Below, one piece after another: positions 26,271 through 35,191 of a DNA stretch of 64,000 nt. Within the stretch, counting starts at the first letter, position 1. Each line of letters begins with the position of its first letter. A program made the position numbers and the translations under genes. The notes under the pieces were generated by a model, which worked only from the letters and a program-made list of their open reading frames with translations, was not told where the DNA came from and made no database searches. The stretch comes from Micromonospora sp. MA102 (GTDB lineage Bacteria; Actinomycetota; Actinomycetes; Mycobacteriales; Micromonosporaceae), in assembly GCF_025460765.1 (NCBI RefSeq), contig NZ_JAMWEG010000002.1, positions 607,508-671,507 on the forward strand, read 5' to 3'.

Positions 26271-27956
26271 TCAGCGGCGTTTCGCCGGCGGGCTGACCGC
26301 CCGCTCGGCGCCGGGCAGCGCCGGCACCCGCCCGGGCGCGAGGTCCAGCCAGACCCAGACGCCCCGGCCGGTCCGCAGCTCCAGGCGGCGCGGCAGCCCT
26401 CCCCGATCGATCCACCAGCGCAGCCCGGGGCGTACCTCGATGACGTCCACCGTCCGGGCCGCCACCCGGTCGTCGCGGATCCGGACCGCCGCGGCGGCCG
26501 GGCCGCCGCCCCGCAGCGCGGTGTCGAGCAGCCGCTCCACGTCGTCGCCGGGCGGGCGCCCGCCCACCCGGACCAGCCCGGCCGGGGCCGGCAGCGGCGG
26601 TGCCGCCGGGCCGCCCGCCGGCATCACGAGCCGGGCCACGCTTCCCGGCCGCGCCCGCAGCAGCGTGCGGCGTCCCGGGTCGTCGCCGCCCACCACCGAG
26701 AGGTACGCGGCGGAGCCCGCCCAGCTCACCCACCCGGAGCCGCGCAGGTCGCCGGACGGGGCGGCCAGGGTCAGGCCGGCCCCGCCGGCCGTTCGCAGCC
26801 GGGCGGGCAGCCGGGCCAACCGGTCGGCCTCGGCGTCGGTGAGGGCCCGCGGCAGCCCGGGACGCCCGCCGAGCGCGTCCACCGGGCGCAGGGTGGGACG
26901 GTCGGCGCGGGCCAGCTCGACGGTCACCGGGGTACCGTCCGGCAGCCGGCCCTCCAGCCGGTGCAGCCGGGCGTCCCGGTCGACCCAGAGGCGGGGCAGC
27001 CGGTCCGGTGGCGGGGTGCTCCGGTCGGCCGGCCGGAGTGCGGCGAGGGGGGCCTGGATGACGTCCACCGGGACCCCGTCGAGGGTCTCCCCGCGCATCC
27101 GGCGGGCCTCGGGTTCGGCCGGGTCGACCCGGGCCGCGGCGAGCCCGAGCAGCAGGTCCCGCACCGCCGGCAGGCCCCGCCCGTCGGGCAACTCCCGCAG
27201 CCGCCACCGGTCGCCCGGGGGCACCAGCGGGGGCGACGCCGGGGTGGGCGCCGCGGTGGGATCGGGCCGCACCAGCAGCGTCGACGTGGTCGCCTGGACG
27301 AGGCCCCGTTCGGCGCCCGCGCCCGGGCCGCTGACGTCCAGGTAGACCAGCGGGCGGGCCCAGTCGACCCAGCCGACCAGCTCGGTACGGCCACCGCCGG
27401 CGCCCACGCTGACCCGGACGCCGGCGCGGACGTCCCGCTGGTTGGTGACCCGCACGGCGGCCAGCCGGTCGGCCTCGGCGGCGGTGAGCGGGCGGGCTGC
27501 CTCGGTGGGCTCGGCCGGCTCGGGCGCCCAGCTCAGCAGCCCGGCGACCAGGGCGGCCGCCGAGGCCGTGGCGGTGGCCGCGAGCGCGATCAGGACGGCG
27601 CGGCGGCGGCGGGGCTGCTCGGCGGGGTCGCCGGTGCCGTCCACCTCGGGGTCGGCGGAGGGCTCGACGGAGTCGGGCAGCCGTGGGGTGATCCCCGGAG
27701 CGGCGCGTGGACCGCCGCCGGGGGAGCCGGCGGGTCGGCTGCTGGTGGTGCCGGCGCGGCGGTGGCCGCGGCCGGGCTCGCGGGGGACGGCCGCCGCGCC
27801 GGGCTCTGCCGCGGGGATCTCGGTGGCCCCGGCGGGCCCTGCGGCGGGCATCTCGGTGGCCCCGGCGGGCGGGGTGGGTGGGGTGTCGCCGGCGGGGAGG
27901 GGGCCGGTGCCGCGGGTGCGAGCGCCTCGCGGCCGGCGTTCGGGAGAGGTCTCCAC
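26271..27956 (-). CDS. Hypothetical membrane-anchored protein with a large extracytoplasmic part
   Basis: I do not recognise a family. From the GTG at 27956 the protein has 561 aa: a Pro/Ala/Arg-rich cytoplasmic stretch of about 110 residues, a basic patch RRRRAVLIALAAT, one membrane span, and an outer part of about 400 residues. The outer part contains two similar halves: RPLTAAEADRLAAVRVTNQR with GWVDWARPLVYLDVSG, and RALTDAEADRLARLPARLR with GWVSWAGSAAYLSVVG. Each is followed by a linear basic segment and LRWWIDRGG / LPRLWVDRDA. This suggests an internal duplication of a LppX- or RsbW-independent outer-domain fold, which I cannot name. The N-terminal boundary is uncertain because the frame is open to 28175. 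It converges on CoaE with 6 nt between stops. Confidence 0.6.
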   Translation of the reverse strand: METSPERRPRGARTRGTGPLPAGDTPPTPPAGATEMPAAGPAGATEIPAAEPGAAAVPREPGRGHRRAGTTSSRPAGSPGGGPRAAPGITPRLPDSVEPSADPEVDGTGDPAEQPRRRRAVLIALAATATASAAALVAGLLSWAPEPAEPTEAARPLTAAEADRLAAVRVTNQRDVRAGVRVSVGAGGGRTELVGWVDWARPLVYLDVSGPGAGAERGLVQATTSTLLVRPDPTAAPTPASPPLVPPGDRWRLRELPDGRGLPAVRDLLLGLAAARVDPAEPEARRMRGETLDGVPVDVIQAPLAALRPADRSTPPPDRLPRLWVDRDARLHRLEGRLPDGTPVTVELARADRPTLRPVDALGGRPGLPRALTDAEADRLARLPARLRTAGGAGLTLAAPSGDLRGSGWVSWAGSAAYLSVVGGDDPGRRTLLRARPGSVARLVMPAGGPAAPPLPAPAGLVRVGGRPPGDDVERLLDTALRGGGPAAAAVRIRDDRVAARTVDVIEVRPGLRWWIDRGGLPRRLELRTGRGVWVWLDLAPGRVPALPGAERAVSPPAKRR

Positions 27957-28255
27957 GAGTGCACAACGCGGCTGCCGGGTTCCGGTGACGAGCAGGGGCG
28001 CTCGCGGCGGCCGGTCAGCGCGTCGAGCGCGACCACCTCGGGTGCGCACGCCGGTTTCTCGGGTGCTGCGACCCCCGGTGCCGGGGACGGCCGGGCCCCG
28101 GAGGGGCGGCCACCTTGCCCGGTCGGCCGCCGCGAGCGGCCTACGGTACGAGGGTAGTCCGGTGAGATGAGCCACACAATGGGAATATCGAAGCCGATGA
28201 GGGGCGGTGCGCGCTCGGCCCGGAAGTGTCGGACGTCCGGCGTACCGTTGAGGTC

Positions 28256-30364
28256 ATGGCGCTCGACATTCCCCGGCTCGACGGCCGCTTCCAGGTCGTC
28301 AGCGAGTTCCAGCCGGCCGGCGACCAGCCGGCAGCCATCGACGATCTTGAGCGTCGGGTGCGACGCGGCGACCGCAACACGGTGCTGCTCGGCGCGACCG
28401 GCACCGGCAAGAGCGCCACCACGGCGTGGCTGGTCGAGCGGCTGCAGCGGCCGACCCTGGTGCTCGCGCCCAACAAGACCCTCGCCGCGCAGCTCGCCAA
28501 GGAGTTCAGCGAGCTGCTGCCGCAGAACGCGGTCGAATACTTCGTCTCCTACTACGACTACTACCAGCCCGAGGCCTACATCCCGCAGACCGACACCTAC
28601 ATCGAGAAGGACTCCTCGATCAACGAGGAGGTCGAGCGGCTGCGGCACTCGGCGACCATGTCGCTGCTCACCCGCCGCGACGTGATCGTGGTGGCCACGG
28701 TGTCGGCGATCTACGGCCTGGGCACCCCGGAGGAATACCTCGACCGGGCCGTGCGGGTCGCCGTCGGGCAGGAGCTCGACCGTGACCAGTTGCTGCGCCG
28801 GCTGGTCGACATCCAGTACACCCGCAACGACATGGCCTTCCAGCGCGGCACCTTCCGGGTCCGGGGCGACACGCTGGAGATCATCCCGGCCTACGAGGAG
28901 CTGGCCGTCCGGATCGAGCTGTTCGGCGACGAGGTGGAGAAGCTCTACTACCTCAACCCGCTCACCGGTGACGTCGTCAAGGAGGTCGACGGGCTTGTCA
29001 TCTTCCCGGCGACCCACTACGCGGCGGGCCCGGAGCGGATGGAGCGGGCGATCCGCGACATCGAGGTCGAGCTGGCCGAGCGGCTGGCCGAGCTGGAGCG
29101 GCAGGGCAAGCTGCTGGAGGCGCAGCGGCTGCGGATGCGCACCACCTACGACATCGAGATGATGCGCCAGGTCGGGTTCTGCTCCGGCATCGAGAACTAC
29201 TCGATGCACATGGACGGGCGGCTGCCCGGCAGCCCGCCGCACTGCCTGCTCGACTATTTCCCGGACGACTTCCTGACCGTGGTCGACGAGTCGCACGTGA
29301 CCATCCCGCAGATCGGCGGCATGTACGAGGGCGACGCCTCCCGCAAGCGGATGCTGATCGACCACGGCTTCCGGCTGCCCAGCGCGGCCGACAACCGTCC
29401 GCTGCGCTTCGACGAGTTCCTGGAGCGGGTCGGCCAGATGGTCTTCCTCTCCGCCACCCCCGGCCCCTGGGAGCTGGAGCAGGCCCAGGGCGAGTTCGTC
29501 GAGCAGGTGATCCGCCCCACCGGTCTGATCGACCCCGAGGTCGTCGTGAAGCCCACCAAGGGCCAGATCGACGACCTGATGCACGAGATCAAGCTGCGGA
29601 CCGAGCGCGACGAGCGGGTCCTGGTCACCACGCTGACCAAGAAGATGGCCGAGGACCTCTCCGACTACCTGCTGGAGAACGGCATCCGGGTGCGCTACCT
29701 GCACTCGGAGGTCGACACGCTGCGCCGGGTGGAGCTGCTGCGCGAGCTGCGCAAGGGCGACTACGACGTGCTGGTGGGCATCAACCTGCTCCGTGAGGGC
29801 CTCGACCTGCCCGAGGTCTCCCTGGTGGCGATCCTCGACGCCGACAAGGAGGGCTTCCTGCGCAGCGGCCGGTCGCTGATCCAGACCATCGGCCGCGCGG
29901 CGCGTAACGTCTCGGGCCAGGTCCACATGTACGCCGACAAGATCACCCCGTCGATGGCCCAGGCGATCGAGGAGACGAACCGGCGCCGGGCCAAGCAGAT
30001 CGCGCACAACGAGGCCAACGGGATCAGCCCCGAGCCGCTGCGGAAGAAGATCCACGACATCCTCGACGACATCTACCGCGAGGCCGAGGACACCGAGAAC
30101 AGCCGGGTCGGCGGGGCCGTCCGGCAGCTGTCGCGGGGCAAGGCACCGGTCAAGGAGACCCGCAGCCGCAGCCGCGGCGGCGCGGCGACCCCGTCCCGGG
30201 AGGGGATGGCCCGGGCCGACCTGGCCGACCTCATCCAGCAGCTCAACGACCAGATGCTCGCCGCCGCGCGGGAGCTGCAGTTCGAGCTGGCCGCCCGGAT
30301 CCGCGACGAGGTCGCCGACCTGAAGAAGGAACTCCGCGGGATGGACGCCGCCGGGGTGAAGTGA
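28256..30364 (+). CDS. uvrB: Excinuclease ABC subunit B
   Basis: UvrB, 702 aa, the damage-verifying helicase-like subunit of nucleotide excision repair. It has Walker [14 protein letters not shown], the beta-hairpin region [37 protein letters not shown], helicase motif [20 protein letters not shown], and a C-terminal UVR motif for UvrC contact ([20 protein letters not shown]). The start is ATG 28256. TACCGT (28243-28248) ends 7 nt before it, so the message is probably leaderless; GTG 28226 would lie upstream of this -10. I see no LexA-type palindrome in the short promoter region. uvrA and uvrC are elsewhere in the window. Confidence 0.97.
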   Translation: MALDIPRLDGRFQVVSEFQPAGDQPAAIDDLERRVRRGDRNTVLLGATGTGKSATTAWLVERLQRPTLVLAPNKTLAAQLAKEFSELLPQNAVEYFVSYYDYYQPEAYIPQTDTYIEKDSSINEEVERLRHSATMSLLTRRDVIVVATVSAIYGLGTPEEYLDRAVRVAVGQELDRDQLLRRLVDIQYTRNDMAFQRGTFRVRGDTLEIIPAYEELAVRIELFGDEVEKLYYLNPLTGDVVKEVDGLVIFPATHYAAGPERMERAIRDIEVELAERLAELERQGKLLEAQRLRMRTTYDIEMMRQVGFCSGIENYSMHMDGRLPGSPPHCLLDYFPDDFLTVVDESHVTIPQIGGMYEGDASRKRMLIDHGFRLPSAADNRPLRFDEFLERVGQMVFLSATPGPWELEQAQGEFVEQVIRPTGLIDPEVVVKPTKGQIDDLMHEIKLRTERDERVLVTTLTKKMAEDLSDYLLENGIRVRYLHSEVDTLRRVELLRELRKGDYDVLVGINLLREGLDLPEVSLVAILDADKEGFLRSGRSLIQTIGRAARNVSGQVHMYADKITPSMAQAIEETNRRRAKQIAHNEANGISPEPLRKKIHDILDDIYREAEDTENSRVGGAVRQLSRGKAPVKETRSRSRGGAATPSREGMARADLADLIQQLNDQMLAAARELQFELAARIRDEVADLKKELRGMDAAGVK

Positions 30365-30389
30365 CGGCCCGGGGTCGGGGGAGGCCGGC

Positions 30390-31211
30390 GTGCTCACCGA
30401 GGCCGTGATCGGGCTCCCCGATCCCCGGCTCCGGCCCTACGTGGACCGCTACCTCGGCTACCGCGAGCGCACGGCCGGTCCGCTGGTGCGCCGGGAGGCG
30501 GCCGGCGCCTTCGTGGTGCTGATCCTCGGGTGGGGCGCCCCGCTGGACGTCACCGACCCGCGCGCCGCCGACCGGGGCGCACGGGGGACGAGCGCCTTCC
30601 TGGCCGGGCCGTTCGACGGCTGGTGCGCGACGCGTACGGCCGGTGAGGGCATGGGCGTGCAGGTGCTGCTGACCGCCCCGGCCGCCCGCCGGCTGCTCGG
30701 GTTGCCGCTGGGCGAGCTGGCCAACCGCGCGCTTCCGGTCGACCGGCTGGGCGGGTGGCTGGTCCGGCTCCGCGACGAGCTGGCCGATCTGCCCGACTGG
30801 GCGGGCCGGTTCGCCCGGCTCGACGCCGCGTTCGCCGCCCGGCTGGCGGTGACCGGGCCGGTCGATCCGCGGCTGGTGGGTGCCTGGCGGCTCCTCGCCG
30901 GCAGCGGCGGCGCCCTGGGCGTCGGCGCGCTGGCCGACGAGGTCGGGTGGAGCCGCCGTCACCTGGCGGTCCGGTTCCGGCGGGAGTTCGGGCTCCCGCC
31001 GAAGACCGTCGCCCGGCTGCTGCGCTTCCAGCGGGCGTACGCGATGGTGGGCGCCACGCCGGTCGGTGGCGGGGTGCCCGGGCCGGGGTGGGCGGAGCTG
31101 GCCGTGCGGTTCGGCTACTACGACCAGTCGCACCTGATCCGGGAGTTCCGCGAGTTCGCCGGGGCCACGCCCGCGGCGCTGGCCGGATCACATTCGTCCA
31201 ATCCGGCCTGA
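30390..31211 (+). CDS. AraC family transcriptional regulator
   Basis: A regulator of 273 aa. The C-terminal AraC DNA-binding domain has both helix-turn-helix units: GVGALADEVGWSRRHLAVRF, then RREFGLPPKTVARLLRFQRA, and ELAVRFGYYDQSHLIREFRE. The N-terminal half (RPYVDRYLGYRERTAGPLVR, GFAGPFD-like AFLAGPFDGWC) is of the DUF6597 kind that often accompanies enzymes of the VOC superfamily. GGGGGAGG (30376-30383) precedes GTG 30390. A VOC protein gene follows after 25 nt, so this is probably a regulator-plus-effector pair, although the ligand is unknown. Confidence 0.9.
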   Translation: MLTEAVIGLPDPRLRPYVDRYLGYRERTAGPLVRREAAGAFVVLILGWGAPLDVTDPRAADRGARGTSAFLAGPFDGWCATRTAGEGMGVQVLLTAPAARRLLGLPLGELANRALPVDRLGGWLVRLRDELADLPDWAGRFARLDAAFAARLAVTGPVDPRLVGAWRLLAGSGGALGVGALADEVGWSRRHLAVRFRREFGLPPKTVARLLRFQRAYAMVGATPVGGGVPGPGWAELAVRFGYYDQSHLIREFREFAGATPAALAGSHSSNPA

Positions 31212-31236
31212 CGGCCCCGGCGGCACACTGGGACCC

Positions 31237-31605
31237 ATGCGAAGCATCTATCCGGTCCTCCGGTATCCCGACCCCCGTGCCGCCGTCGACTTCCTCCGGT
31301 CCGCGTTCGACCTCACCGTCCACGAGCTGCACGAGGGGCCCGGCGGCGAGGTGCGGCACGCCGAGCTCGGCTACGGCGACAGCCTCGTCATGCTCGGCCC
31401 GGGGCCCGCCCCGGCGAGCCGGCCGGCCGACGACGACTACCGCGTCTACGTGGCCGTCGACGACATCGACGCGCACCACGAGCGGGCCCGCGCGGCCGGC
31501 GCGGAGATCATCCAGCCGCCGTTCGACACCGACTACGGCTCGCGCGACTACGCCGCCCGCGATCTGGCCGGCCTCGTCTGGTCCTTCGGCACCTACCGTC
31601 CCTGA
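31237..31605 (+). CDS. VOC (glyoxalase/bleomycin resistance) family protein
   Basis: A 122-aa single-domain VOC protein. It has the paired beta-alpha-beta-beta-beta units: YPVLRYPDPRAAVDFLRSAF, then ELGYGDSLVMLG and YVAVDDIDAHHERARAAGAE, with DYGSRDYAARDLAGLVWSFG at the end. Such proteins bind a divalent metal with residues from the four strands and act as glyoxalase-like enzymes, dioxygenases or antibiotic-binding proteins. GYGDSLVML and GSRDYAARDLAG are typical of the PhnB/YycE-like subgroup. It follows the AraC regulator and is likely its target. Confidence 0.88.
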   Translation: MRSIYPVLRYPDPRAAVDFLRSAFDLTVHELHEGPGGEVRHAELGYGDSLVMLGPGPAPASRPADDDYRVYVAVDDIDAHHERARAAGAEIIQPPFDTDYGSRDYAARDLAGLVWSFGTYRP

Positions 31606-31636
31606 CAACCGGCCATAGCTCTGTGCGAGCAAGGTA

Positions 31637-31665
31637 TTGCCCTGTGTGACGGTCATGCGTACTCT
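31637..31665 (+). promoter_or_regulatory. Promoter of the XRE/DUF5753 regulator gene
   Basis: TTGCCC (31637-31642) and TACTCT (31660-31665) lie 17 nt apart. The palindrome GCAAGGTATTGC (31629-31640) overlaps the -35 element and could be an autoregulatory site. The ribosome site is GGGGAGG (31674-31680). Confidence 0.6.
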
Positions 31666-31685
31666 CCCTCGATGGGGAGGCGCAC

Positions 31686-32585
31686 ATGCCGTTGTCAGCA
31701 AGTCCTGTGGTCCGGCGGGTGCGGCTCGGCGCGGAGCTGCGCCGGCTGCGCCGCCGGGAGTCGCTCACCCTGGAGCAGGTGTGCGGCCGGCTCGGCTGGG
31801 CGTCCACATCGAAGCTGTCCCGCATCGAGCTGGGGCAGAGCCGGCCGGACCTGGCCGACGTGCTCGACCTGCTCGACGTCTACGGCGTGCCCCCCCACCA
31901 GCGGGACGAGCTGATCGTCATCGCCCGGGACGCGGCCACCGGCCGCGGCTGGTCCAGGGCGCTGGGCGAGATGGGGGAGCGGCAGCGGGCGTACGCGGAG
32001 CTGGAGGCGGGCGCCGTCCGCATCGTGGACTACCAGCCGGTGCTGGTGCCCGGGCTGCTCCAGACCCCCGAGTACGCCCGGCTGCGGGTGTCGGCCGGCG
32101 CGCTCCTCGCCGAGGACGTCGACGTGGACGCCGACGTCCGTGCCCGCGCGATGCGCCAGGAGGTGCTCCGCCGGCCCGACCCGCCGCACTACACCGCGCT
32201 GATCGACGAGCGTGCCTGCGACCCGGGCAGCCTTCCCGTCGAGGTCTGGCGGGAGCAGATCCGGCACCTGGCCGTCCTCGCCGAATGGCCGCACGTGACC
32301 GTACGGCTGCTGCCCCGCGACGCGTCCCCCTACGGCGACCTGCATCCGCTCGCGCCGTTCTCCTACTACGCGTATCCGGACCCGGCCGACCCGCGCACGG
32401 TGCTCGTGGAGACGCTCACCACCGACCTGCGGCTGGTGGCCGAGGCCGAGGTCGCCCGCTACGAGCAGCTGGTCGACCGGTTGCTCCTGGCGGCGCTGCC
32501 GCCGGAGGAGACGGTGGAGCTGCTGACCCGGCGACTCGGCCCCGCGCCGGTGCCCCGGCCCCGCGAACCGCACGAGGCCGACTGA
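31686..32585 (+). CDS. XRE family regulator with DUF5753 domain
   Basis: A 299-aa regulator typical of actinomycetes. Residues 10-70 are a helix-turn-helix of the Cro/C1 type (RLGAELRRLRRRESLTLEQV, ASTSKLSRIELGQSRPDLAD). Residues 95-280 are DUF5753 (RIVDYQPVLVPGLLQTPEYA, EVWREQIRHLAVLAEWPHVT, SPYGDLHPLAPFSYYAYPDP). Such regulators commonly sit beside a short DUF397 gene; none is found here in the 119 nt before the next gene, so this one is an orphan. The start ATG 31686 has GGGGAGG 5 nt upstream. Confidence 0.93.
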   Translation: MPLSASPVVRRVRLGAELRRLRRRESLTLEQVCGRLGWASTSKLSRIELGQSRPDLADVLDLLDVYGVPPHQRDELIVIARDAATGRGWSRALGEMGERQRAYAELEAGAVRIVDYQPVLVPGLLQTPEYARLRVSAGALLAEDVDVDADVRARAMRQEVLRRPDPPHYTALIDERACDPGSLPVEVWREQIRHLAVLAEWPHVTVRLLPRDASPYGDLHPLAPFSYYAYPDPADPRTVLVETLTTDLRLVAEAEVARYEQLVDRLLLAALPPEETVELLTRRLGPAPVPRPREPHEAD

Positions 32586-32704
32586 GCGGGCCGGTCACCC
32601 CGGCGCGGCGCCGGGCGCGCAGCCGCCGGGTCCGGCGCCCCCGATGCCCGTCGGTACCGGCGGCCGGCGCGTCGCGCGCAGGCTATGCCAGGGGTACGAC
32701 AGGG

Positions 32705-32998
32705 TCAGGCCGGCACGTCGAGGAAGTGCTCGACCAGCGGCGGGCCGGCGAAGTGCGGGCCGATCAGCGCCCGCCACTGCGCGAAGCGCTCGCTCTGCCG
32801 GAAGTTGACGTCGTGCGCCTCGACCGAGTCCCACTCGACCAGCAGCACGAACCTCGACGGCGACTCGACGCCGCGGGTCATCCGCACCGAACGGCAACCC
32901 TCGGTGCCGGCGAGGATCGGGCGCGCCGTCGCGTACGCGGCGGCGAAGTCGTCCTCGTGTCCGGGCGTCACGTCGATGAGCGCGACCTCAAGAACCAT
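32705..32998 (-). CDS. Antibiotic biosynthesis monooxygenase (ABM) domain protein
   Basis: A 97-aa ABM-fold protein: EVALIDVTPGHEDDFAAAYA, SVRMTRGVESPSRFVLLVEW, SVEAHDVNFRQSERFAQWRA, ending in PPLVEHFLDV. ABM proteins are dimeric ferredoxin-like barrels that act as cofactor-less monooxygenases, heme-degrading enzymes or stress proteins. His-containing active-site residues (AHDVNFRQS, VEHF) match the YgiN-like group that includes small quinol monooxygenases. The start ATG 32998 has no clear ribosome site. It stands alone, facing the DUF5753 gene. Confidence 0.85.
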   Translation of the reverse strand: MVLEVALIDVTPGHEDDFAAAYATARPILAGTEGCRSVRMTRGVESPSRFVLLVEWDSVEAHDVNFRQSERFAQWRALIGPHFAGPPLVEHFLDVPA

Positions 32999-33100
32999 GC
33001 CGGAAGCCTCGCACGCCGGCCGCCGTCGGGTACGCCCCGGGGGCTGTTCCCCGCGCCACACCGCCTCTAGGGTGTTCGCGCGGGAAACGGGGAGGAACAG

Positions 33101-33754
33101 ATGCTCGACTGGCTCACCGCCACGGCGTTCACGGTCCTGGGCGCCGGCACCACCTGGGCCGAGCTGCTCGGCTTCGCCACCGGTGTGGTCAACGTCTGGC
33201 TGGTGGCCCGGCAGCACATCGCCAACTGGCCGATCGGCATCGCCAACGTGCTGCTGCTCATGCTGCTGTTCTGGACCGCCGGCCTGTACGCCGACGCGGG
33301 CCTCCAGATCGTCTACGTCGTCCTCGGCCTCTACGGCTGGTGGCACTGGCTCTTCGGCGGGGAGCGGCGCAGCCGGCTGACCGTGGCCCGCACCGGCCGG
33401 CGGGAGTGGTGGGTGCTCGGGGTGGCCGGGGTGCTGCTCACCGCCGGGCTCTGGGCGCTGCTGGACCGGGCCACCGACTCCACGGTGCCGCTGGCCGACG
33501 CGGTCACCACCGCGCTGTCCCTGCTGGCCACCTACGGCCAGACCCGCAAGCTGGTGGAGAGCTGGTGGCTGTGGATCGCCGCCGACCTGATCTACATCCC
33601 GCTGTACGCGTACAAGGGACTCTGGTTGACCGGCGGCCTCTACCTGATCTTCCTGGCGCTCTGCGTGGTCGGGCTGCGGGAGTGGCGGGCGGACCTGCGC
33701 CGGCGGGCGGCGGCGACCCCGGTGCCGCCGGGCCCGGCCCCCGTCGCCGCGTGA
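33101..33754 (+). CDS. pnuC: Nicotinamide riboside transporter PnuC
   Basis: A membrane transporter of 217 aa that lets nicotinamide riboside into the cell by facilitated diffusion. There are about seven spans. Family marks are the stretch around NVWLVARQHIANWPIGIANV, the aromatic YGWWHWLFGG, and ESWWLWIAADLIYIPLYAYK in the C-terminal half, where the Trp-Trp pair lines the substrate site. A -10 element TAGGGT (33068-33073) gives a 27-nt leader with GGGGAGG (33089-33095). The next gene starts within the stop codon (GTGA), so uptake and phosphorylation trapping are coupled. Confidence 0.94.
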   Translation: MLDWLTATAFTVLGAGTTWAELLGFATGVVNVWLVARQHIANWPIGIANVLLLMLLFWTAGLYADAGLQIVYVVLGLYGWWHWLFGGERRSRLTVARTGRREWWVLGVAGVLLTAGLWALLDRATDSTVPLADAVTTALSLLATYGQTRKLVESWWLWIAADLIYIPLYAYKGLWLTGGLYLIFLALCVVGLREWRADLRRRAAATPVPPGPAPVAA

Positions 33755-34833
33755 GCGCGGGGAGCGGGCCGGGCCGGGAGTTCCGGCATGGCCTGGTGGT
33801 GGGCAAGTTCTACCCGCCGCACGCCGGGCACCACGCGCTCGTCGACGCGGCCGCGTCCCGGTGCGCGGCGGTCACCGTGGTGGTCGCACCGTCCCGGCGC
33901 GAGTCGATCCCGCTCGACCTGCGGCTCGCCTGGCTGCGCGAGGCGCACGCCGCCACGCCGTGGGTGCGGTTCGTCGGACGGTACGACGACCACCCGGTCG
34001 ACTACGCCGACCCGGCGATCTGGGACCTGCACTGCGCGGTGTTCGCCGACGCGCTCGGCGGGGAGCCGGTGGACGCGGTCTTCTCCTCCGAGGCGTACGG
34101 GACGGAGTTGGCCCGTCGTTTCGACGCGGTCGCGGTCTGCGTAGACCCGGACCGGCGGGTGGTGCCGGTCTCCGGCACCGCGGTGCGCGCGGACCCGCTG
34201 GCGCACTGGCGGCGCCTGAGCCCGCCGGTGCGGGCGTGGCTGGTCCGCCGGGTCGTGGTGGTCGGGGCCGAGTCGACCGGCACCACGACGATGGCGGCGG
34301 CGCTCGCCGCCCACTACGGCACCGCCTGGGTGCCGGAGTACGGCCGCGAGCTGACCGAGCGCAAGCTCGCCGGGCTGCGGCGCGTCCGGCCGGAGGCGAC
34401 GATCTTCGACGTCACGTGGAACCGGGCCGACTTCGTCGAGGTGGTCCGCGCGCAGCAGGCCGCCGAGGACGCGGCGGCCCGCACCAGCGGCCCGCTGCTG
34501 TTCTGCGACACCGACGCGCGGGCCACCGCCATCTGGGAGGAGCGCTATCTGGGGTCCTCGTCGGAGGCGGTGCGGGCGGCCGCCCGCCGGCCGGCGCTGT
34601 ACCTGCTGACCGGCCACGAGGGGGTGCCCTTCGCCGACGACGGCCTGCGCGACGGTGAACACCTGCGGGCATGGATGACCGGGCGGTTCCGGGAGGAGCT
34701 GGCCGGCTGCGGGGTGCCGGTGGTCGAGCTGCGCGGGCCGCACGAGGAGCGGTTGGCGGCGGCCGTCGCCGCCTGCGACGCCCTGCTGGCCGCCGGCTGG
34801 TCGTTCACCGATCCGCTGCTTCCCGCGTCGTGA
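33751..34833 (+). CDS. nadR: NadR-type NMN adenylyltransferase / ribosylnicotinamide kinase
   Basis: A two-domain NAD salvage enzyme of 360 aa. Residues 15-165 are the adenylyltransferase: VVGKFYPPHAGHHALVDAAA (HxGH motif) and VPVSGTAVRADPLAHW (a variant ISGTxxR). Residues 170-350 resemble the ribosylnicotinamide kinase domain: VVVVGAESTGTTTMAAALAA, VPEYGRELTERKL, FCDTDARATAIWEERYLG. It would phosphorylate riboside from PnuC and adenylate NMN to NAD. The P-loop reads GAESTGTTT, so the usual Lys of GxxxxGKS/T is Thr. Kinase activity is therefore less sure than adenylyltransferase activity. There is no N-terminal helix-turn-helix, so it is not a repressor. GTG 33751 overlaps the pnuC stop. Confidence 0.87.
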   Translation: MSAGSGPGREFRHGLVVGKFYPPHAGHHALVDAAASRCAAVTVVVAPSRRESIPLDLRLAWLREAHAATPWVRFVGRYDDHPVDYADPAIWDLHCAVFADALGGEPVDAVFSSEAYGTELARRFDAVAVCVDPDRRVVPVSGTAVRADPLAHWRRLSPPVRAWLVRRVVVVGAESTGTTTMAAALAAHYGTAWVPEYGRELTERKLAGLRRVRPEATIFDVTWNRADFVEVVRAQQAAEDAAARTSGPLLFCDTDARATAIWEERYLGSSSEAVRAAARRPALYLLTGHEGVPFADDGLRDGEHLRAWMTGRFREELAGCGVPVVELRGPHEERLAAAVAACDALLAAGWSFTDPLLPAS

Positions 34834-34981
34834 CATCGGCCCGGCCACGCCGGGCCAGATGGGCACCTAGCCTCCTAGGACGCCGTACGCCGGGAGACCT
34901 GCCCCACACCGGAAGACCCGTACCCTGGCAAACGGGACCCCCGAAGATGCGGCGACCCGGGCCGATGGTGAACAATGGCGG

Positions 34982-35106
34982 CCGAGGAGGGGAGTATTCC
35001 CCCGCGACGGAGTCGTCAGCACGGAAGCGCGCCGGACCCCCGGTGGCACGACCCGGCTCCGTCGGTCAGCGTCCCTTCGGGGTCGGTGGCGGAAGAGACC
35101 TCCGAC
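34982..35106 (+). ncRNA. Probable yybP-ykoY manganese riboswitch
   Basis: The segment begins with GGAGG-GGAGTA (34986-34996), the conserved opening of the yybP-ykoY aptamer, and ends with GAGACCTCC (35095-35103), its conserved 3' side; GGAGG pairs with CCTCC to close stem P1. Inside, GACGGAG (35006-35012) pairs with CTCCGTC (35057-35063). It ends 85 nt before terC, and TerC-family genes are a classic target of this Mn2+-sensing RNA. The intergenic stretch 34834-35191 has no gene. TACCCT (34921-34926) is a possible -10 for the transcript. Confidence 0.72.
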
Positions 35107-35191
35107 AGTCACCAGAGTCAGCGTCGACGCACCCCGGCCCCTCACCCGGCGTACGGTGTGCCCGACGCTGTGTGTCTGCCGGAGGATGGAT

